Below are positions 1 through 6,321 of a stretch of 6,321 nucleotides of DNA, piece by piece. The position numbers and the translations under genes were made by a program. Position 1 is the first letter of the stretch; each line of letters opens with the position of its first letter. The notes beneath the pieces are model-generated. The model was given only the letters and a program-made list of their open reading frames with translations, searched no databases and had not been told where the DNA came from. The stretch is from Lachnospiraceae bacterium (lineage in GTDB: Bacteria > Bacillota_A > Clostridia > Lachnospirales > Lachnospiraceae): contig JAFYAD010000273.1 in assembly GCA_017540915.1 (NCBI GenBank), positions 1 to 6,321 on the forward strand, in the 5' to 3' direction.

Positions 1-711
1 ATCAGGGACTGTTACAGAACAGGTCTTACGAAAGTGTTCATGCCGGAGTACGATGCCATAGTGGGAGTGCCTCAAAATAACCCGCACCATTGCTATGATG
101 TAGAAGAGCATACCCTGAAGGTATTGGAAAACACACCGCCGGATAAGGTCATAAGGCTTGCGGCGCTGTTTCACGATATGGGCAAACCTGTATGCCACAC
201 AGTGGATGAACGGGGGATAGACCATTTTCACGGGCATCAGGCAGTGAGCGAGGAACTGTCCAAAAAGATATTAAAGCGCTTGAAGAGCGATAATGATACC
301 ATTTCAAAGGTGTGCCGTTTTGTCCTGTATCATGATGTGAGAACCGAGGCCGAAAGGCGTCAGGTCAGGAGGCTTATCAACCGCATCGGAGCGGAGAACA
401 TAGAGGGTCTGCTGGCACTGCAGACCGCAGATACAATGGCGCAGAGCGATTACATGAGAGCCGACAAGTTAAGGCGAATAGAAGAACTGCGCAGTATCGC
501 TGAGGACATAAAGAGGAGTGGAGAGGCAGTAAACTTAAAGGGGCTCGCTGTCGACGGCAACGATCTGAAGGCTTTGGGTTACAAACCCGGCAGAACCCTC
601 GGAGCTGCACTCAAGAAGCTGCTGGATGATGTCCTGGAGGATCCGTCGCTGAACACGAGGGAGTACCTTCTGGGAGAGGCGGAAAGGCTCAAAACACGGG
701 GAGAACAGTGA
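1..711 (+). CDS. cca: CCA-adding tRNA nucleotidyltransferase, C-terminal part with HD domain (5' end outside window)
   Basis: The frame is open from base 1 to the TGA at 709-711, giving 236 residues of a larger protein; the in-frame GTG at 34 is internal, because family-typical sequence already precedes it. The enzyme adds or repairs the 3' CCA of tRNAs in the cytoplasm. Visible signs are the stretch MPEYDAIVGVPQNNPHH, an HD metal-binding motif LFHDMGKP (His-Asp at 172-177), a second His cluster HFHGH (223-237), a further YHD, and the C-terminal pattern DGNDLKALGYKPG followed by LNTREYLL, typical of clostridial CCA enzymes. The catalytic nucleotidyltransferase domain lies upstream and is not seen. 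An HD-type polyA polymerase relative is the alternative, but the C-terminal pattern favours CCA addition. The next gene starts 4 nt downstream, so the two are probably co-transcribed. Confidence 0.88.
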   Translation: MRDCYRTGLTKVFMPEYDAIVGVPQNNPHHCYDVEEHTLKVLENTPPDKVIRLAALFHDMGKPVCHTVDERGIDHFHGHQAVSEELSKKILKRLKSDNDTISKVCRFVLYHDVRTEAERRQVRRLINRIGAENIEGLLALQTADTMAQSDYMRADKLRRIEELRSIAEDIKRSGEAVNLKGLAVDGNDLKALGYKPGRTLGAALKKLLDDVLEDPSLNTREYLLGEAERLKTRGEQ

Positions 712-715
712 TCAT

Positions 716-2020
716 ATGATTGGAAGATCATTTGGTAAAAACATAATACGTGGATATGTTCTGCTCTTTATCATGCTGTGTCTTTGCGCCTGCTCGGACG
801 GCAGCAGGCAGAATGTGCCCTATGAGCCGCCTGTCGACAGGGAGGCGATAATGAACTCCGAAGATGACGAACCGGACGGAAATGCGGAAGAGATCGATCT
901 CTCGGCAATAGATACCGATGTGCAGTACATGATAACTGCTATGGATAAAGAGGAAAAGATCATCGCGGTGGGCAGGATCGGCATGGACAGAACCTATCAG
1001 TATCACTATGACGATAATACCATTTTTCTCAACAAATACGATGATTACATCGAGGCGGAAGATCTGAAGCTGGGACGTGTGGTTTATCTGGGAAGACCGA
1101 ATGAGAACGCGGTACTGACCATGGTGAAACTTTCGGGTGAGTCCTGGTATCAGGAGGATGTGAAGAATTTCACCATGTATGCCGACGAGGGATATATGCT
1201 GTTAGGGCAGACCAAATACAGGCTGAGCGATGATATCAGGGTTTTCTCCGCAGGTGAGGAAGTACCGGTTTCCAATATTTCCGATATCGATGTCCTTTCA
1301 ATACAGGGCAGTGACCGTGATATTTATTCAATTCGCATCACCAAAAGCCATGGTACACTGCTGCTGTACAACACCGAGCTCTTTGAGGGCGGGTGGCTGT
1401 CTCTGGGGACGAGCGTTTATACCACTGTGGTTCCCGATATGGTGATGGAGCTTCCTGTGGGAAAATACATGCTGTCCGTGGCAAATAAAGGTTACGGGGA
1501 TACAAAAAAGGTTAAGATAAAAAGGGGCGAGGTCACGAAGGTGGATCTTTCCCAATATGAGGGCGACGGTCCGGAACTTTGCGTTCTCACCTTCGAGATG
1601 GGGATTGATAATGCGATCCTGTCCATCGATGATGTGGTGGTGGATACCACCGCTACCAAAGAGGTGGAATACGGTGTGCATGTGGTTACCGTGAATGCTC
1701 CGGGTTATGAGACATGGCAAAAAAAGCTGGTGGTTCATTCCGGGAGCGCTACCATCACTATAGGAGATTCTGATATGGTGAGTGACGGCACGGCCGGGGA
1801 GACATCTGAAGATGACGGTGAAGATTCCGAAAACACCGGTGAAGATGAGGGAGAAGACACTTCGGAAGAGGATGGTACCGATAATGACGGAGAGGAGGAT
1901 TCCGAAACAGGTGGCAGAACTGACGGAATCTCAAGCGCATCTACCGTTGAGGAGCTTAACAGTGCGTACCTTGCGTCGCTTGCGGAGCTGTTAGACAGCC
2001 TGACCACCGACGGAGACTGA
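716..2020 (+). CDS. Predicted lipoprotein with PEGA-like domains and acidic C-terminal tail
   Basis: The 434-residue protein starts with a basic stretch and a hydrophobic segment (about 10-25) ending in the lipobox L-C-A-C, so Cys26 is the likely lipidated residue and the mature protein should sit on the outer face of the cytoplasmic membrane. Residues 27-68 are a polar linker. Residues 70-140 and 150-212 look like two diverged copies of one beta-rich unit (DLKLGRVVYL against ISDIDVLSIQG). Residues 235-280 and 287-349 resemble PEGA domains, with the cores PVGKYMLSVANKGYG and YGVHVVTVNAPGYETW. Residues 351-400 contain 24 Asp/Glu and no Lys/Arg; the last 30 residues look helical. PEGA domains are common in surface proteins, but I know no defined function for this architecture. 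A GGGGAG site (698-703) lies 12 nt before the ATG, rather far. The gene follows cca by 4 nt; no functional link to cca is apparent. Confidence 0.8.
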   Translation: MIGRSFGKNIIRGYVLLFIMLCLCACSDGSRQNVPYEPPVDREAIMNSEDDEPDGNAEEIDLSAIDTDVQYMITAMDKEEKIIAVGRIGMDRTYQYHYDDNTIFLNKYDDYIEAEDLKLGRVVYLGRPNENAVLTMVKLSGESWYQEDVKNFTMYADEGYMLLGQTKYRLSDDIRVFSAGEEVPVSNISDIDVLSIQGSDRDIYSIRITKSHGTLLLYNTELFEGGWLSLGTSVYTTVVPDMVMELPVGKYMLSVANKGYGDTKKVKIKRGEVTKVDLSQYEGDGPELCVLTFEMGIDNAILSIDDVVVDTTATKEVEYGVHVVTVNAPGYETWQKKLVVHSGSATITIGDSDMVSDGTAGETSEDDGEDSENTGEDEGEDTSEEDGTDNDGEEDSETGGRTDGISSASTVEELNSAYLASLAELLDSLTTDGD

Positions 2021-2104
2021 TGCGGGACACGTATCACGAAAACCGGGGATCCGGGCGAAGGGACCTATCTGTTAATCTCAGAATAGCGACAATGAATTGA
2101 CCAT

Positions 2105-2110
2105 GGAGGA
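2105..2110 (+). promoter_or_regulatory. Ribosome binding site that decides the hydrolase start
   Basis: GGAGGA lies 4 nt before the ATG at 2115. It overlaps an in-frame ATG at 2103 and lies downstream of an in-frame TTG at 2097, neither of which has a comparable site, so 2115 is the best start. Confidence 0.75.
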
Positions 2111-2114
2111 AGTT

Positions 2115-2771
2115 ATGAAAACATTCGGCATAATAGGAGATTCCTATTCCACATACAAGGGCTACATACCTGAAGATTATGAAGCGTGGTATACGGACGG
2201 TGGAAATGAGTGCGAAAATGATCTCAAAGGCGTTGAGAATACCTGGTGGAAGCTTTTCGAGAAGGAATCGGGGCTTTCGCCGGTGACCAACTGCAGCTAC
2301 AGCGGCAGCGCGGTGTGCTATTCCGGATATCCGGACAGGGATGGGGTGAAGACTTCGTTTATCTACAGGATGAAGAGAGAACTGGGGGAAAACTCGCCGA
2401 AGCCGGATCTTATCATCATTTTCGGAGGCACCAACGATTTTTGGGCAGGTTCTCCGGTGGGTGCCACTAAATACGGCTTTTGGAATGAGGAGAACCTCAA
2501 ATCCTTCGGCCCTGCATTCTGCTATATGCTGGATTACCTGAAACGTTACAATCCGGATTCAAAATTTATCAACATCATCAATGATGAGATAACGTCCCAG
2601 ATAAGGGAGATACAGATTGAGGCATGCGATCACTTCGGAATTGAGTGTCTGCTGCTGCAGAACATATCCAAACAGAACGGACATCCGAATACGGCAGGTA
2701 TGCGTGCCATTGCGGAGCAGCTTTATATGACATACAAAATGCTGCCCAAAAGTGGCTGCGAACAGCACTGA
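2115..2771 (+). CDS. SGNH/GDSL-type hydrolase
   Basis: The 218-residue protein is a probable esterase or acylhydrolase of the SGNH fold; the substrate cannot be told. Block I is GIIGDSYST with the nucleophile Ser10, block II carries Gly64 in SYSGSAVC, block III is GGTNDFW with Asn107, and block V is NGHPNTAGM with His200. The acidic residue usually found three positions before the His is Gln197 here. I recall related gut Firmicutes and Bacteroidetes proteins with the same KQxGHP pattern and the WAGSP segment, so this is probably a subfamily trait and not decay. No signal peptide or membrane segment is present, so it should act in the cytoplasm unless exported by another route. Earlier in-frame starts at 2097 and 2103 lack a ribosome site. 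No own promoter is evident in the 94-nt gap upstream, and no terminator follows before the rqcP promoter. Confidence 0.82.
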   Translation: MKTFGIIGDSYSTYKGYIPEDYEAWYTDGGNECENDLKGVENTWWKLFEKESGLSPVTNCSYSGSAVCYSGYPDRDGVKTSFIYRMKRELGENSPKPDLIIIFGGTNDFWAGSPVGATKYGFWNEENLKSFGPAFCYMLDYLKRYNPDSKFINIINDEITSQIREIQIEACDHFGIECLLLQNISKQNGHPNTAGMRAIAEQLYMTYKMLPKSGCEQH

Positions 2772-2785
2772 TTGAAATATAGTAG

Positions 2786-2813
2786 TTGACAAATATATAT
2801 CAAACGATATAAT
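2786..2813 (+). promoter_or_regulatory. Sigma-A promoter of the rqcP-divIC-tilS-hpt-ftsH operon
   Basis: A consensus -35 TTGACA (2786-2791) and a consensus -10 TATAAT (2808-2813) are separated by 16 nt, one short of the optimum. Transcription would start near 2820, leaving an untranslated leader of about 30 nt. The -35 begins 14 nt after the hydrolase stop, in the most AT-rich part of the window. It is the only convincing promoter I see, and it precedes five tightly packed genes. Confidence 0.85.
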
Positions 2814-2817
2814 ATTT
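2791..2817. repeat. Imperfect dyad covering the spacer and -10 box
   Basis: The left arm AAATATATATC (2791-2801) and right arm GATATAATATTT (2806-2817) are inverted copies apart from a single extra base, around a 4-nt centre. A separate perfect 10-bp palindrome TCATATATGA (2817-2826) sits at the expected transcription start. Either could be an operator, but AT-rich sequence produces such dyads easily by chance. Confidence 0.4.
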
Positions 2818-2838
2818 CATATATGATTTAAAAAAATC

Positions 2839-2843
2839 GGAGG
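2839..2843 (+). promoter_or_regulatory. Ribosome binding site of rqcP
   Basis: GGAGG lies 9 nt before the ATG at 2853 and only 3 nt before the ATG at 2847, so 2853 is the better start. The conserved family start Met codon at 2889 is too far away (45 nt) to use this site. Confidence 0.75.
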
Positions 2844-2852
2844 TTAATGCTC

Positions 2853-3128
2853 ATGGGCGATAAGGATACAGGTTCGACAAACGAACCCATGAGGCTGGAT
2901 AAATTCCTGAAGGTTTCGAGACTGATAAAAAGGCGCACTGTAGCCAATGATGCCTGTGATGCAGGCAGGGTGAGCGTGAACGGCAAGGTTGCAAAGGCAT
3001 CCCAAAATGTCAAGGCAGGGGATGTTATAGAGATCGCCTTCGGAAATAAAACGGTTGCAGTAAAGGTCAAAGATGTACAGAAGACCACCAAAAAGGAAGA
3101 GGCGGCAGATCTTTTCGAGTATGTTTAA
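2853..3128 (+). CDS. rqcP: RqcP, S4-domain ribosome-associated quality control factor (YabO/HslR family)
   Basis: The 91-residue protein is an S4 RNA-binding protein. In Bacillus subtilis RqcP works with RqcH on stalled 50S subunits during C-terminal alanine tailing of incomplete peptides. From residue 13 the sequence MRLDKFLKVSRLIKRRT appears identical to my memory of B. subtilis RqcP, including the Arg residues equivalent to Arg2 and Arg16 there; the S4 core continues through DAGRVSVNGKVAK and KAGDVIEIAFG, and TTKKEEA near the end is also family-typical. The odd point is the 12-residue polar N-terminal extension before the usual first Met (ATG at 2889), which follows from the position of the ribosome site. 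An ATG at 2847 would add two more residues. It is the first gene of the operon; divIC begins 18 nt after its stop. Confidence 0.9.
   Translation: MGDKDTGSTNEPMRLDKFLKVSRLIKRRTVANDACDAGRVSVNGKVAKASQNVKAGDVIEIAFGNKTVAVKVKDVQKTTKKEEAADLFEYV
2871..2887 (+). other. Hairpin just before the conserved RqcP start Met codon
   Basis: GGTTCG (2871-2876) and CGAACC (2882-2887) can form a perfect 6-bp stem with the 5-nt loop ACAAA in the mRNA. It lies inside the coding sequence of the N-terminal extension and ends one base before the ATG at 2889. There is no U-run after it, so it is not an intrinsic terminator. Confidence 0.45.
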
Positions 3129-3146
3129 AGTAGCTGCGGAGTATAT

Positions 3147-3434
3147 ATGTTAGAGATAAAGAGAAAAAACAAGAGAACAATGTTTTTTATAACAGCCGTG
3201 GTCGTCATGGTGTGCGTTGCGCTGTCCTTTCAGATAGTAAAACTATATCAGAAAAACAAGCTGTATATCGCTAGAGAGGAAAGCCTTAAAAGCCAGCTTG
3301 AAAATGAGGAAAAGCGCAGGGAAGATCTGGAGAAATACGAACAGTATATCAACTCGCAGGATTATGTGGAGGATATGGCCAAGACCAAGCTTGGGCTGGT
3401 GTACGATGATGAGATAATCTTCAGGGAAAAGTAG
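3147..3434 (+). CDS. divIC: DivIC/FtsB-family cell division protein
   Basis: The 95-residue bitopic membrane protein has a basic N-terminus (1-10), one transmembrane segment (about 11-32) and an extracellular coiled coil (about 38-68) rich in Glu, Lys and Arg. It ends with the family motif DYVEDMAKTKLGLVYDDEI (72-90). DivIC pairs with FtsL and DivIB at the septum and helps activate septal peptidoglycan synthesis; these roles are known from B. subtilis. GGAG at 3138-3141 lies 5 nt before the ATG. In spore formers yabP and yabQ usually separate it from rqcP and spoIIE follows it; here both places are empty. Symbol divIC is chosen over ftsL because of its place in this cluster. Confidence 0.88.
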   Translation: MLEIKRKNKRTMFFITAVVVMVCVALSFQIVKLYQKNKLYIAREESLKSQLENEEKRREDLEKYEQYINSQDYVEDMAKTKLGLVYDDEIIFREK

Positions 3435-3439
3435 CGGCG

Positions 3440-4912
3440 ATGATGGATTTTCAAAAAAAGATCATTGATTTCATACAAAAAAATAAAATGATCGACCAAG
3501 GCAACGAGGTCATTTTGGGGCTTTCGGGTGGCGCGGACTCGGTAGCTCTTTTTTTTGTGCTGACGGAATACAACCGGCTTCTCATTGAAAAATGCGGAGA
3601 AGGCTTTGGTCTGCACTGTGTTTATGTCCATCATATGATAAGAGAGGATGCCGACAGGGATGTGGAGCTGGTGATGGAGCTCTGCCGAAAAGCCGGCGTG
3701 CCGTTATCCGTAGAAAAACGGGATGTTATGGCAGAGGCAAGGGCAGCCTCACAGACCGTGGAGGAGGCGGGACGCCGTATCAGATACGGGATCTTTGATA
3801 AATACGCCCGCGATGCGGCTTTACGGGGGAAGGTGTCACGTATCGCCGTTGCGCACCACATGGATGACCAGGCCGAAACGGTATTGTTTAACCTTGCGAG
3901 AGGTACGGGCATAACAGGACTTACAGGTATGCGTCCGGTGACGGGAAACATCATAAGACCTCTTCTGTCTGTGACGAAAGCGGAAATACTGGAATATATA
4001 AAGAAGCGTGGTCAGGAATATGTGACGGATGTGACCAACACGGACAACGCATACAGTCGTAACCGCCTGAGAAACGTGACGATACCGTCCCTGAGCCAGA
4101 TAAATGAGAGAACAGTGGAGCATATTGCCGCAGCTGCGGACAGGCTTTCCGCAATAGAGGCTTTTCTGACGCGCAGCGTAGCACATGAATATGAGAGCTG
4201 TGTCGAAGAATGTGATTACAGGGGTATCCGGGAATATCACCTGATGACGGAGCGTTTTGCAAAGACTGACGAGGCATTGAAGGACATGCTGGTGCGAAGC
4301 ATCCTGATAAAATGCGCCGGCAGGGCAAAGGATATATCCGAAACCCACATTAGCAGCGTTATGGGGCTTGTGAGCTGTGATACCGGAAAACAGGTCGTGC
4401 TGCCTTACGGTATGACGGCATACAAAACGGGATGTGCAGTCGTGGTGCGCCGTGACAGGCAGTCAGATAACTGGCAGGCAGACGGCAGACAGGTAAATGA
4501 CGGAAAGCCGGATACCGGGCACGACTTAGATACCGGGGGAAAATGGAGCTTTGACATAGAAGTTTGGGATATCACTGAGGCTCCGGGTATTTCTGTCGCG
4601 GAGGACGGAAGTATCACAGTTGAAAAAAAACAGTGTACTAAATTCTTTGATTATGATAAAATCAATGGTTGTGTGCATATGAGAAAAGTCGAGGCCTCCG
4701 ATGAGATGGTGATAGACAGTCAGGGACACAGGAAACGGGTGAACAGGATCTTTATAGACATGAAGATCCCGGCTTATCGCAGGGAAGATTGTTTTGTGAT
4801 ATGCGACGACGAGGATATCCTGTGGATTCCGGGGGTGAGAGACGCATACATATGCCGTGTTGACGAAAATACAAAGCGTGTTGCGGTGATCAGCGTCGAT
4901 ATGAGAGACTGA
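3440..4912 (+). CDS. tilS: tRNA(Ile)-lysidine synthetase
   Basis: TilS uses ATP to join lysine to C34 of the CAU-anticodon tRNA-Ile, changing its codon reading from AUG to AUA; it is essential in most bacteria. The 490-residue protein has the PP-loop SGGADS (29-34), HH at 64-65, EEAGRRIRYGIF (108-119), HHMDDQAETVLFNLARGTG (139-157) and the NxxxRNRLRN segment (203-212), then the C-terminal TilS domain (about 400-480) with RKVEASDE and WIPGVRDAY. Residues 340-368 form a polar low-complexity linker before that domain. No strong ribosome site precedes ATG 3440 (an ATG at 3443 is equally possible); it begins 5 nt after the divIC stop, so translational coupling is likely. In B. subtilis, TilS and HprT are reported to act together on ftsH expression, which fits the gene order. 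Confidence 0.95.
   Translation: MMDFQKKIIDFIQKNKMIDQGNEVILGLSGGADSVALFFVLTEYNRLLIEKCGEGFGLHCVYVHHMIREDADRDVELVMELCRKAGVPLSVEKRDVMAEARAASQTVEEAGRRIRYGIFDKYARDAALRGKVSRIAVAHHMDDQAETVLFNLARGTGITGLTGMRPVTGNIIRPLLSVTKAEILEYIKKRGQEYVTDVTNTDNAYSRNRLRNVTIPSLSQINERTVEHIAAAADRLSAIEAFLTRSVAHEYESCVEECDYRGIREYHLMTERFAKTDEALKDMLVRSILIKCAGRAKDISETHISSVMGLVSCDTGKQVVLPYGMTAYKTGCAVVVRRDRQSDNWQADGRQVNDGKPDTGHDLDTGGKWSFDIEVWDITEAPGISVAEDGSITVEKKQCTKFFDYDKINGCVHMRKVEASDEMVIDSQGHRKRVNRIFIDMKIPAYRREDCFVICDDEDILWIPGVRDAYICRVDENTKRVAVISVDMRD
4511..4537 (+). repeat. Short direct repeats in the tilS linker
   Basis: GATACCGGG occurs at 4511-4519 and again at 4529-4537, in frame, encoding DTG twice. Just upstream CAGGCAG occurs at 4456-4462 and 4475-4481. 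They fall within the low-complexity linker of TilS and suggest growth by slippage. Confidence 0.6.
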
Positions 4913-4920
4913 TCCCGGGT

Positions 4921-4926
4921 GGGAGG
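4921..4926 (+). promoter_or_regulatory. Strong ribosome binding site of hpt
   Basis: GGGAGG lies 5 nt before the ATG at 4932, in the 19-nt gap after the tilS stop. It is much stronger than the site of tilS, suggesting higher or independent translation of hpt. Confidence 0.75.
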
Positions 4927-4931
4927 CTTTT

Positions 4932-5459
4932 ATGGATGAGAGAATAGATGTTATGATCTCCGAAGAAGAGGTTGAAAAACGTATTTGTGAACTGGCAGAT
5001 CAGATCAGTTCTGATTACGAGGGTAAGGTGATACACATCATCAGTATATTAAAGGGCGGCGTTTTCTTTACCACAGAGCTGGCCAAGCATATCAAGGAGC
5101 CCGTGACATTCGACTTTATGTCTGTTTCAAGCTATGGAAACGGTACCGAATCCACCGGCAGGGTGAGGATTCTGAAAGATCTGGATGAGCCCCTGGAGGG
5201 GAAAGATGTTCTGATAGTGGAAGATATCATTGATTCCGGAAATACCTTAAGCTATCTCATGACGGTATTGAAGGGCAGAAAGCCGGCGTCCATGAAGCTG
5301 TGCACTCTGTTAGACAAACCGGAGCGCAGAGTGACAGAGGTCAAAGTTGATTACAAGGGATTCGAGATCCCGGATAAGTTTGTGGTGGGTTACGGAATGG
5401 ATTATGCCCAGAAATACAGAAATTTGCCTTATATAGGCGTTGTACAGGTGGAAGAGTAG
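4932..5459 (+). CDS. hpt: Hypoxanthine phosphoribosyltransferase
   Basis: This cytoplasmic purine-salvage enzyme makes IMP (and often GMP) from hypoxanthine (or guanine) and PRPP. The 175-residue length is normal for the bacterial family. Visible parts are the LKGG loop (40-43), the flexible-loop SSYGN (66-70), the PRPP-binding motif VLIVEDIIDSGNTL (93-106) with the acidic pair Glu97/Asp98, the base-binding Lys and VVGYGMDYAQKYRNLPY (151-167), which closes the purine pocket. It stands between tilS and ftsH, the usual place in Firmicutes; in Listeria TilS and HprT are fused. Its stop codon directly touches the ATG of ftsH, so the two are probably translationally coupled. Confidence 0.95.
   Translation: MDERIDVMISEEEVEKRICELADQISSDYEGKVIHIISILKGGVFFTTELAKHIKEPVTFDFMSVSSYGNGTESTGRVRILKDLDEPLEGKDVLIVEDIIDSGNTLSYLMTVLKGRKPASMKLCTLLDKPERRVTEVKVDYKGFEIPDKFVVGYGMDYAQKYRNLPYIGVVQVEE

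Positions 5460-6321
<862 letters not shown>

Noticed and set aside
34..36. GTG at 34 as the true start of the first gene
   Set aside because: The frame is open to base 1 and the residues before it already fit the CCA enzyme family, so the gene begins outside the window.
711..720. Perfect palindrome ATCATATGAT spanning the cca stop and lipoprotein start
   Set aside because: Only 10 bp, with flanks that do not extend it; explained by the stop and start codons lying close together in AT-rich sequence.
1735..2037. Serine- and proline-rich open frames on the - strand opposite the lipoprotein tail
   Set aside because: They are the complement of the acidic GAA/GAT/GAG-rich tail, lack a ribosome site, and lie fully inside a better-supported + strand gene.
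2021..2114. Possible terminator or promoter in the gap before the hydrolase
   Set aside because: The only stem is CCGG-GGAT-CCGG (2043-2054), 4 bp with no T-run after it, and no -35/-10 pair close to consensus is present.
2847..2849. ATG at 2847 as the rqcP start
   Set aside because: It leaves only 3 nt after GGAGG, too short for good initiation; ATG 2853 has 9 nt.
3836..4348. Open frames of 125 and 170 residues on the - strand
   Set aside because: They are opposite the conserved tilS sequence and show no protein-like motifs.

Overview
The window reads as ordinary chromosome of a Gram-positive Clostridia-type bacterium, most likely a member of the Lachnospiraceae. The reasons are moderate GC content, all genes on the + strand with close spacing, Firmicutes-type Shine-Dalgarno sites, and the recognisable order rqcP - divIC - tilS - hpt - ftsH. 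The assignment is inference from protein resemblance and gene order; no database search was possible. Both edges cut a gene: cca lacks its 5' end and ftsH its 3' end.

Left block (1-2771): the C-terminal part of a CCA-adding tRNA nucleotidyltransferase with an HD domain is followed after 4 nt by a gene for a predicted lipoprotein. That lipoprotein has two repeated beta-rich units, two PEGA-like segments and a very acidic tail, and is the least understood gene here. After a 94-nt gap comes a cytoplasmic SGNH/GDSL-type hydrolase whose ATG at 2115 is fixed by a good GGAGGA site.

Right block (2786-6321): a near-consensus sigma-A promoter (TTGACA, 16 nt, TATAAT) lies in an AT-rich, dyad-containing gap. 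It drives what looks like one operon: rqcP (ribosome quality control), divIC (division), tilS (tRNA-Ile lysidine synthetase), hpt (purine salvage) and ftsH (membrane AAA+ protease). No further promoter or terminator is visible inside it, and hpt and ftsH abut exactly. The yabP, yabQ and spoIIE genes that accompany this cluster in spore formers are absent between rqcP and tilS, suggesting a lineage that no longer sporulates.

No RNA gene, CRISPR array, insertion sequence, prophage or defence system is visible. The points worth a second look are small: the lipoprotein's architecture, an N-terminal extension of RqcP ending at a hairpin, the compacted sporulation locus, the dyads over the promoter, and a low-complexity insert in TilS. 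I do not see a new multi-gene system.
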